A stretch of 46,864 nt of DNA from Planotetraspora thailandica. GTDB taxonomy: Bacteria > Actinomycetota > Actinomycetes > Streptosporangiales > Streptosporangiaceae. This document shows positions 41,356-46,864 of the stretch, in pieces. The translations under genes and the position numbers were made by a program. Below the pieces are notes generated by a model that worked only from the letters and a program-made list of their open reading frames with translations, did not search any database and was not told the origin of the DNA. Position 1 is the first letter of the stretch. Every line of letters begins with the position of its first letter. Where the stretch lies: contig NZ_BOOR01000049.1 in the NCBI RefSeq assembly GCF_016863335.1, positions 1-46,864 on the forward strand, given 5' to 3'.

Positions 41356-41417
41356 CAGGGGTCGCCTCTGACCTGCACGACGCGGCCGCCGGAGGCGCTC
41401 ACACGCTGTTCCCTTTC

Positions 41418-41452
41418 GGGGCCGGAGGCCGCTCAGACCGGCCTCCGGCCCC
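41418..41452 (+). terminator. Strong GC-rich terminator after the secreted hydrolase
   Basis: GGGGCCGGAGGCC (41418-41430) and GGCCTCCGGCCCC (41440-41452) form a perfect 13-bp stem with a nine-base loop, 63 bases after the stop. Confidence 0.75.
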
Positions 41453-41988
41453 GAGGCACCCCGAGCCGAACCGCATACGACGACGCTGTCCACGGCCGAC
41501 AAGAACGGAAGGCCATCTGCGCGTGTGTTGATCTGTAAAGATGCCGACGGCTCCGGGCGCTGGTACTTCGATTCCAGCTTGCCCAGCCGCAAGGGGCACG
41601 AATTGGCAGCCAACTCGCACGCGGCGAGCATCCGACCGGGCCAAGTGGCGGCGTACGCAGCTAGGCGATCAATGGCAAGGCCCGGGTTGAATCACCCGGG
41701 CGCTTTGACGTGCCTGTGGCGCTTCAGGCGAGGGCATCACCAAGCTTGCCCAGGGCGTTGTGCTTGTCCTCGAGAGACGTGAGCGTAGATGGTCATGGTC
41801 ACCTCGCTCGGCCCGGAAGCCGTCCTACCGTCTCGCGATCACCGTCCGGTGATGACCGCGATGGCCCCCTGACCTCGGCATACGGACATCAGCGGAAGCG
41901 CGCGGACACCTCCGAGCGGCCGACATGAGGGCTCGTAATGCGCAGGACGTCCTCCCGCTTACGTTCCAACTCTCGGTCTGCCATCGGA
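41453..41988. other. Decayed region between terminator and hypothetical gene
   Basis: Contains the first recombinase tail (41724-41808) and otherwise no gene I can support. The plus frame 41525-41782 begins LICKDADGSGRWYFDSSLPS, which looks partly protein-like, but it runs antisense through the recombinase relic and is not assigned. Confidence 0.4.
41724..41808 (-). pseudogene. Tyrosine recombinase (phage integrase) C-terminal relic 1
   Basis: On the minus strand EVTMTIYAHVS is followed, after a two-base loss, by EDKHNALGKLGDALA and a stop. This is the invariant tail of actinobacterial phage/AICE integrases, containing the catalytic Tyr of TIYAH. Everything upstream is gone. Confidence 0.75.
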
Positions 41989-42600
41989 TCAACGCTCGGT
42001 CTGCGAGGAGTCGTCTGGGGTGCATATGGCGATGGTGCTTACGGTGCCATTGCCCCAGACAGTGGTGTTCATCATCGTCCGCCCGTCCAGGGACGCCACC
42101 GTGAACTCCGGCACGAAGCGCGTCGTGAACAGCCCCGCCATTGCGCTTCGCAGCAGATCTACTTCACTCGCGACGAAATCCCAGTCATCGAGGAGGCGTA
42201 CCTGAACCCATGCGTTGTCATCGTACCCATCGTCCGTTTCGTAGTATCTCGCGTAGCAGGCTCCGAGCAGGAACTCGCGGTTCTCATTGAAGAGCCCGTA
42301 TTCGGTTGCCATTCGGAACCAGCTCGCATGGACCTTGTCAGGCATGTCCGGAGCATCGACATCGGCTATCTCGTCCGGGCGGGAATCGAATCGGCCGTGC
42401 TCGGGGCCTGCGCTCGCGGGTGAGTATCCCGTTGGCAGCGGAGGCAACCGGACATCCTCCTGGTTCCACCGCTTGACGAAGTTCAGGCCGGCGGGTGCGA
42501 GCTTAGCGGCCAGATCGGCGTCGGTGAGCGTCACAGCCGTACGATAGCCCTCAGTTGGATCTTGCGTCCGCTGCTGATTGCCAGGATGACGGTCCGTCAT
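41989..42600 (-). CDS. Hypothetical protein
   Basis: About 203 residues (MTDRHPGNQQRTQDPTEGYR at the N-terminus with this start), with well-composed segments: LAAKLAPAGLNFVKRWNQED, ASWFRMATEYGLFNENREFL, ACYARYYETDDGYDDNAWVQ, VRLLDDWDFVASEVDLLRSA. Acidic, soluble, no signal peptide. No family recognised. The start is uncertain: ATG at 42600 lacks a good ribosome binding site and a GTG at 42534 (VTLTDADLAAKL) is an alternative. It lies between two recombinase relics, so it may be cargo of a lost mobile element. Confidence 0.55.
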   Translation of the reverse strand: MTDRHPGNQQRTQDPTEGYRTAVTLTDADLAAKLAPAGLNFVKRWNQEDVRLPPLPTGYSPASAGPEHGRFDSRPDEIADVDAPDMPDKVHASWFRMATEYGLFNENREFLLGACYARYYETDDGYDDNAWVQVRLLDDWDFVASEVDLLRSAMAGLFTTRFVPEFTVASLDGRTMMNTTVWGNGTVSTIAICTPDDSSQTER

Positions 42601-42774
42601 GCGATGAAAGAGCCTTTGAGCAAAGCTGATCCATACCGTCCATGTGAGGGGCGCATCCGCACTCGGCACTGGGACCGCGGCTGAGGTGACAGCAGCACTG
42701 AGCAACGTTCCCGCACGCCGACACATTCGCGCCACCCCGCGCTCGCGCCTGACCACGTCCTCGACCACCCGAAC

Positions 42775-42832
42775 AGGGTGATCGCTCCGCCTGAAGAGTG
42801 GAAGGTCGGCAGTTCGACCCTGCCCCTGACCA
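42775..42832 (+). pseudogene. tRNA-Phe (GAA) 3' fragment, probable attachment-site relic
   Basis: An anticodon arm TCCGC-CTGAAGA-GTGGA (42786-42802, anticodon GAA), a variable loop AGGTC, a T arm GGCAG-TTCGACC-CTGCC (42808-42824) and a 3' acceptor strand CCTGACC plus A (42825-42832) follow tRNA-Phe layout exactly. The matching 5' acceptor strand (GGTCAGG) and a normal D arm are absent upstream. This is the pattern left at one end of an element integrated in a tRNA gene. Confidence 0.65.
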
Positions 42833-42957
42833 CAGCACCTGAGCAACCCGAACGGCCCGAGCCGATCACGGCCAGGGAGTCTTTTGGTCTCTAGTGACGA
42901 CAACGCTGACGACAACAGGGTTGGCAGCCGTGCCAAAGGTGCTGCGAATATTGAGGA

Positions 42958-43167
42958 GTGAGCCGCACCGATAACACGATGCCGCTACGTATCCAGGAGC
43001 AGGACGGCCGGCGCTTCAGGCGTGACATCGGTGGGTCCTACAAGGGCATCGGCGTGGACACGAACATCGCCGAGCGCAAAGCCCGACAGCGCGTCCGACT
43101 CGCGCTCCTACAGGGTGAGGAGCCGGAGCCGACGAAGCATCGCCACAGTGAAAAGTGGCTCTATTGA
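42958..43167 (+). CDS. Small basic protein of mobile-element type
   Basis: A 69-residue basic protein (VSRTDNTMPLRIQEQDGRRF at the N-terminus, then IAERKARQRVRLALLQGEEP and a KWLY end). The GTG at 42958 overlaps a GAGGAG stretch, so ATG at 42979 (MPLRIQEQDGRRF) could also be the start. It sits between the tRNA fragment and the second recombinase tail, facing the recombinase, and shares a terminator with it. No family recognised; an element-encoded protein is likely by position. Confidence 0.45.
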   Translation: MSRTDNTMPLRIQEQDGRRFRRDIGGSYKGIGVDTNIAERKARQRVRLALLQGEEPEPTKHRHSEKWLY

Positions 43168-43178
43168 CCACCAATGAC

Positions 43179-43208
43179 AGAAGCGCCCCGGAAGCCCGGA
43201 GCGCTTCT
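43179..43208. terminator. Bidirectional terminator next to the recombinase relic
   Basis: AGAAGCGCCCCGG (43179-43191) pairs with CCGGAGCGCTTCT (43196-43208) with one mismatch and a four-base loop. It lies between convergent ends, a common arrangement after actinobacterial integrase genes. Confidence 0.7.
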
Positions 43209-43223
43209 CAGTGAAAGGCAAGA

Positions 43224-43340
43224 TCAGCCTAGGTTGCTGAGGGCCGCACACTTCGCGTCAAGCGAGGTATGGGCGTAGATCGTCATGGTGACCTCGATAT
43301 TCGAATGTCCAACGATCTCGTGGACGACGTGGGGGGGTCT
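43224..43340 (-). pseudogene. Tyrosine recombinase C-terminal relic 2
   Basis: Minus-strand PPHVVHEIVGHSNIEVTMTI continues to YAHTSLDAKCAALSNLG and a stop. GHSNIEVT...YAH holds the catalytic His/Tyr motifs of phage integrases. Upstream an in-frame TGA appears at a C run, consistent with a one-base shift, and then the similarity ends. Not the same sequence as relic 1, so two different recombinases were present. Confidence 0.78.
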
Positions 43341-43436
43341 TCAAGTCGCCGCCCCGCCGCACAACCGGTCGCCGGCACAGACGCGACGGCAGTTGCTGGC
43401 ATTCTAGGATCACCGACCGATTTAAGACTTACTCGT

Positions 43437-44162
43437 TCAGCTGATCGGTGCTTCCGCCGACGGCCGGGTGAGCACAAGGGTTGCAGCGCGGTGAAGTCGG
43501 AATCCCAGGGATTCGTACAGCCGGAAGGCGTTCATGTTGGACGCGACCACATGCAGAAACGGTGTCTCGCCGCGTTCCCGGATGCCGGCCGCGACAGCCA
43601 GCACCAGCCGGGTCCCCAACCCCTGTCCGCGCCAGTCCGCATCCGTACAGACTCCGCTGATCTCCGTCCAACCCGGAAGGCGCAGTCGTTCACCGGCCAT
43701 CGCCACCAGACGCCCGCGCCGGCGGATACCCAGATAGGTGCCCATCTCGATCGTGCGCGGCAGGAACGGTCCCGGCTTGGTGCGTTCGGTCAGAGCAAGC
43801 ATCTCCGGAACGTCCGCCTGGGTAAGGGGGAGGGCCTCCTCATCCGGCACGGCGGCGATCCCGTCGTCGACGAGTTGCAGTACGGCGCCTCGCGTCACGA
43901 CCTCCCAGCCATCCGGCGGCTCGACCGTGAGGCCGGTCAGCGTGGCTCCTCCACTGGGACCGGCGAGTGCTGCGATGTCCGCCCAGTCGGCGTCGTCGGG
44001 GGAGTCCGGCAGCGCCATGAACGGTGACACGTCCAACGGGTAGCGCAATGCGTTGCCCCGTCGCTGCGCGAAGTGGGCGTGCGGCCCGGTCAGCGCCGAG
44101 TAGACAGAATTGTCCAGCGGATGTGACTGTCCGATCGGAAAACCAGCCGAGTTTCTTACCAT
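43437..44162 (-). CDS. GNAT-family N-acetyltransferase
   Basis: A 241-residue protein with a C-terminal GNAT (FR47-like) domain: TYLGIRRRGRLVAMAGERLR, ISGVCTDADWRGQGLGTRLV (acetyl-CoA pyrophosphate loop RGQGLGT) and FLHVVASNMNAFRLYESLGF. The N-terminal ~130 residues (LDNSVYSALTGPHAHFAQRR) form an additional half domain, as in duplicated GNAT proteins. The acceptor substrate is unknown. Single gene; start at 44162 is an ATG without a strong upstream site. Confidence 0.85.
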   Translation of the reverse strand: MVRNSAGFPIGQSHPLDNSVYSALTGPHAHFAQRRGNALRYPLDVSPFMALPDSPDDADWADIAALAGPSGGATLTGLTVEPPDGWEVVTRGAVLQLVDDGIAAVPDEEALPLTQADVPEMLALTERTKPGPFLPRTIEMGTYLGIRRRGRLVAMAGERLRLPGWTEISGVCTDADWRGQGLGTRLVLAVAAGIRERGETPFLHVVASNMNAFRLYESLGFRLHRAATLVLTRPSAEAPIS

Positions 44163-44205
44163 GGCTCACACCACCCAAGATCCACCCCGTCTGGCTCCTC
44201 GACGA

Positions 44206-44973
44206 CTACCAATTGATTTCGGCCATCAGGAAGGGCTCGCTCTCCGGGGCCTCTTTGCGGGCTTGCAGAACCCGCTTGGCGGGTGCACCGACCGGCACGC
44301 GCAGCGGAGGTTCGGGCTCCTCGATCGTGTCGGCCACCGCGGCGGCCACCTCCTCTGGGGTGATGGACTCACCACGGAGGACACCGAGCGCCTCATACAG
44401 CGGGGTGTACGGGTCGTTCTCCTTCAGGAACACCTTGGCGCGCCCAGCGCCGCCCGAGGAGACCACACCGGGCTGCACCACACTCACCTTGATACCGAAG
44501 TGACCCGTCTCGATGGCGAGTGTCTCTGCGAGCGCCTCCAGCGCCCACTTGCTGGCGCCGTAAGGGCCGATCATCGGCAGCACCAGCCGCCCCTGGATGC
44601 TGGAGACGAAGACGAGGCGGCCCGCTCCTCTTTCGCGCATCGCCGGAAGCACGCCTTGCGCCACCCGCAGCGCACCCAAGGTGTTGAGCTGAAAGAGCCG
44701 TTCGACCTCCGAGAGCGGGACGCTCTCCAAAGGCGCGCGCACCGTCTCGCCGGCATTGCTCACCACGACATCGATGTCGCCGGCGTCCTGAATGGCCTGG
44801 TCGACGCTTTCCTGAACAGTGACATCAAGGCGCAGGCGCTGGTCGACAGGCAGGTCGGCCAGCGTTTCCGGACGACGTGCGGTGGCGATCACCCGGTGGC
44901 CTCGGCCTGACAGTTCGATGGCGATAGCCCGGCCGATGCCTTTGGAGGCGCCGGTGATGAGCACAGACGACAT
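44206..44973 (-). CDS. Short-chain dehydrogenase/reductase
   Basis: A 255-residue classical SDR. MSSVLITGASKGIGRAIAIE begins the protein with the cofactor glycine motif; VVVSNAGETVRAPLESV gives the NAG motif; SSIQGRLVLPMIGPYGASKW holds the catalytic Ser, Tyr and Lys; VVQPGVVSSGG follows. Residues LRVPVGAPAKRVLQARKEA near the end are typical of the 'oxidoreductase, SDR family' with small hydrophobic ketone substrates. The start at 44973 has GAGGAG about ten bases upstream. It is downstream of, and in the same direction as, the MDR gene with a 186-base gap. Confidence 0.87.
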   Translation of the reverse strand: MSSVLITGASKGIGRAIAIELSGRGHRVIATARRPETLADLPVDQRLRLDVTVQESVDQAIQDAGDIDVVVSNAGETVRAPLESVPLSEVERLFQLNTLGALRVAQGVLPAMRERGAGRLVFVSSIQGRLVLPMIGPYGASKWALEALAETLAIETGHFGIKVSVVQPGVVSSGGAGRAKVFLKENDPYTPLYEALGVLRGESITPEEVAAAVADTIEEPEPPLRVPVGAPAKRVLQARKEAPESEPFLMAEINW

Positions 44974-45159
44974 GATGGATCTCCTCATCATGAGTTGGTG
45001 ATTCGAGCGGGCCCCGCAGCGAACAGGTTGCGCCGTTGCGTGGCCACTTTGGCGCCGATGATGAACGCGCTGCCGACGCTCCGTCGGGCGGCCCGGATGA
45101 GGCAATCCGTTCCTCATGCCGGCTCGGCCCGGTGGTCTACGCGGCGCGGTGGATTCGGG

Positions 45160-46185
45160 TCAAGACTGACCGACCCGAACGAGAAGCTTGCCCGTGTTCG
45201 TGCCGTCGAAGAGCGTGTGAAGCGCCGCTGGGGCTGCAGTCAGTCCCTCGACCACGTGCTCCCGGCTGCGCAGTTCGCCGTTGCGCAGGCGGGGGAGGAG
45301 ATCGGCTTCGATCTCGTCGAAGCGGGCCTCGTGGTCCATGTAGATGAAACCTTCCATCCGGACCCTGTTGACCAACAGGTGAAACCAGTTGTCCAGAGGA
45401 ACAGGACCATGTCCGCTCTCATGCCGGGAGATCGCACCGCACAGGACGACCCGGGCATTGACTGCCACGTGCGGGAGTAGCGCGTCGAGCATCGCCCCAC
45501 CGACGTTGTCGAAGATGACGTCGATCCCGTCGGGACACAACCGTGAGCACGCCGCGGACACGTCGTCTTCCCGGTAGTTGATGCAGTCGTCGGCGCCGAT
45601 TTCCCGCACCCAGTCACACTTGGCCGGCGTTCCGGCGACGCCGATCACCCGTGCGCCGGCGGCGGCCGCCAGCTGGACGGCGATGGAACCTACGCCGCCG
45701 GCCGCCGCGGTGACGACGACCGTCTCGCCCTTCCGCGGCCGTCCGATGTCGTGCAACCCCAGCCAGGCGGTCTGTCCGGCGATGCCCAAGACGTTCAGGG
45801 AGGCGTTCAGCGGCACGCCTTCGGGCACCCGCCGCAGGATCGAGCCGTCCACCACGGCATCCTCCTGCCAGCCGAGCAATCCGCATACCTGTTCCCCGAC
45901 CGCGAAATCCGGGTGCTCCGATGCGCTCACCGTGCCCGCTCCCAATGCGCGCATGGTCTCGCCTAGCGGTGACGGTGGAAGGGAACTCGGGGTGTCGTTC
46001 ATCCAGCTTCGGGTGGCGGGGTCCAGCGACATCCACTCGACCTTCACCAGAACCTGTCCTGCTTCGAGCTGCGGCACGGGGACGTCGTCCTCGTAGCGCA
46101 GGACGCCTTCCTGCAGTGGCCCGGTGGGCGCGACGGGGCGCTCCGCGAGAACGTAACGGCGGGTTCGCTTCAGAGTTTCGGACAT
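45160..46185 (-). CDS. NADP-dependent oxidoreductase, MDR superfamily (CurA / leukotriene B4 12-hydroxydehydrogenase-like)
   Basis: A 341-residue zinc-free medium-chain dehydrogenase/reductase. Seen: VLVKVEWMSLDPATRSWMND (family N-terminal signature), VGEQVCGLLGWQ, VVVTAAAGGVGSIAVQLAAA (NADP loop), GADDCINYRE, GIDVIFDNVGGAMLDALLPH and RMEGFIYMDHEARFDEIEAD. These proteins reduce the C=C bond of alpha,beta-unsaturated ketones or aldehydes. It forms an operon with the SDR upstream (41-base gap, 46228 onwards). The start at 46185 has AAAAGAGG about six bases upstream. Confidence 0.9.
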   Translation of the reverse strand: MSETLKRTRRYVLAERPVAPTGPLQEGVLRYEDDVPVPQLEAGQVLVKVEWMSLDPATRSWMNDTPSSLPPSPLGETMRALGAGTVSASEHPDFAVGEQVCGLLGWQEDAVVDGSILRRVPEGVPLNASLNVLGIAGQTAWLGLHDIGRPRKGETVVVTAAAGGVGSIAVQLAAAAGARVIGVAGTPAKCDWVREIGADDCINYREDDVSAACSRLCPDGIDVIFDNVGGAMLDALLPHVAVNARVVLCGAISRHESGHGPVPLDNWFHLLVNRVRMEGFIYMDHEARFDEIEADLLPRLRNGELRSREHVVEGLTAAPAALHTLFDGTNTGKLLVRVGQS

Positions 46186-46227
46186 GGATACCTCTTTTGG
46201 ACAGCCGGCTAAACGTCCGCCGCCGTG

Positions 46228-46864
46228 TCAGAGGGCGGCTTCGACGATGGGACGGATGACGATCTCGTTGACGTCGATGGAGGCGGGCTGCTCGATCGCG
46301 TAGGCGATGGCGTCCGCCACGGCGTCCGCGGGCATGTTGAGCTTGTCCGCCAAGGTGCGCACCCAGGCCATGGTGTCGGGATCGCCGCCCAGGGTGTTCA
46401 ACTCGGTTTCGGTGAACGACGGACTGATCACGGTGACCCTGATGTCCTGTTGCTCCTTACGGAGCCCGTCGGCCAGCGCGCGGACCGCGAACTTCGTGGC
46501 GCTGTAGACGGCGGAGTTGGGTACGACGTCGTGGCCGAGGGTGGAGGACACATTGATCACGTGGCCCGACCCTTGCGCGCGCATCAGGGGGAGCGCGGCA
46601 GCGATGCCGTGCAGGGTGCCGCGGAGGTTGACGTCGATCATCTGGTTCCACTCCTCGACGCGCAGCGCGTCGAGGCGCGACAGGGGCATCACGCCGGCGT
46701 TGTTGACGAGGACGTCGATGCGCCCATGGCGGCGGTGGGCCGACTGGACGAAGGAGTCGACGCTGTCCGCGCTGGTCACGTCGAGGGCCGCGTGCTCGGC
46801 GGAGCCGCCGTCCTTCCGGATGTCGGCGACCAGGGCGGCGAGCCGGTCGGTGCGGCGGGCGCCG
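46228..46864 (-). CDS. Short-chain dehydrogenase/reductase, truncated by the window edge
   Basis: The C-terminal ~211 residues of a classical SDR; the frame stays open to the last base, so the N-terminal cofactor motif lies outside. Visible: ADIRKDGGSAEHAALDVTSA, DVLVNNAGVMPLSRLDALRV (NNAG), VINVSSTLGHDVVPNSAVYS with ATKFA (Ser, Tyr, Lys of the active site) and VTVISPSFTETELN. The pattern fits YdfG/clavaldehyde-type SDRs (serine 3-dehydrogenase group). First gene of an operon with the MDR enzyme. Confidence 0.85.
   Translation of the reverse strand, partial: GARRTDRLAALVADIRKDGGSAEHAALDVTSADSVDSFVQSAHRRHGRIDVLVNNAGVMPLSRLDALRVEEWNQMIDVNLRGTLHGIAAALPLMRAQGSGHVINVSSTLGHDVVPNSAVYSATKFAVRALADGLRKEQQDIRVTVISPSFTETELNTLGGDPDTMAWVRTLADKLNMPADAVADAIAYAIEQPASIDVNEIVIRPIVEAAL

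Noticed and set aside
42775-42832. A functional tRNA-Phe gene
   Set aside because: No 5' acceptor strand pairing with CCTGACC and no standard D arm can be found upstream.
42551-42869. Minus-strand frames reading GAGSNCRPSTL or GRVELPTFHSSGG
   Set aside because: Peptides of this kind are commonly mis-called across the antisense strand of tRNA 3' ends; here they fall on the tRNA-Phe fragment.

Overview
The window is high-GC actinobacterial DNA with purine-rich ribosome binding sites, many GTG starts and families typical of mycelial actinomycetes: F420-type oxidoreductases, a STAND regulator, a STAS anti-anti-sigma-like protein, SUKH proteins, and many short-chain dehydrogenases and AraC/TetR regulators. 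A Streptosporangiales-like host (Nonomuraea/Actinomadura type) is my guess only; there is no rRNA or complete tRNA to confirm it.

Layout. (1) 1-11.8 kb: short, mostly single-gene transcription units: two SUKH (SMI1/KNR4) proteins, a leucine-rich-repeat protein, a WGR-like protein, DUF1990, a luciferase-like monooxygenase, a DHFR-like reductase, a Ddn-hemerythrin fusion and a frameshifted gene. Their intergenic gaps carry a dispersed short repeat family that I do not see in the rest of the window. (2) 11.9-24.3 kb, minus strand: a compact biosynthetic cluster. One 2514-residue iterative-looking highly reducing type I PKS (KS-AT-DH-cMT-ER-KR-ACP, no thioesterase) is followed by four genes matching the olefin/beta-lactone pathway: OleA-, OleC-, OleD- and OleB-like. 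(3) 24.5-33.5 kb: a collagen-like exported protein, a LysR relic, an arginase-family enzyme, a polysaccharide deacetylase, a TetR/SDR divergent pair with a clear operator, small proteins, a STAS protein, two coupled AraC genes and a TetR gene. (4) 33.7-41.4 kb: three paralogous alpha/beta hydrolases, an HSL-type hydrolase and its internally deleted copy, around an XRE-NB-ARC-TPR regulator and an AraC regulator. (5) 41.5-43.4 kb: an integration scar with two decayed tyrosine-recombinase tails and a tRNA-Phe 3' fragment. (6) 43.4-46.9 kb: an acetyltransferase, two SDRs and an MDR oxidoreductase; the last SDR runs off the right edge.

The most interesting system is the PKS + oleACDB cluster. From family knowledge, OleA joins two acyl chains head to head, OleD reduces the beta-keto acid, OleC makes a cis-beta-lactone and OleB decarboxylates it to an alkene. 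Here the acyl donor would be built by a dedicated methylating, reducing PKS lacking its own release domain. The inferred product is a methyl-branched polyketide-derived olefin or beta-lactone. The coupling of PKS to Ole enzymes is inferred from gene order and missing domains, not shown.
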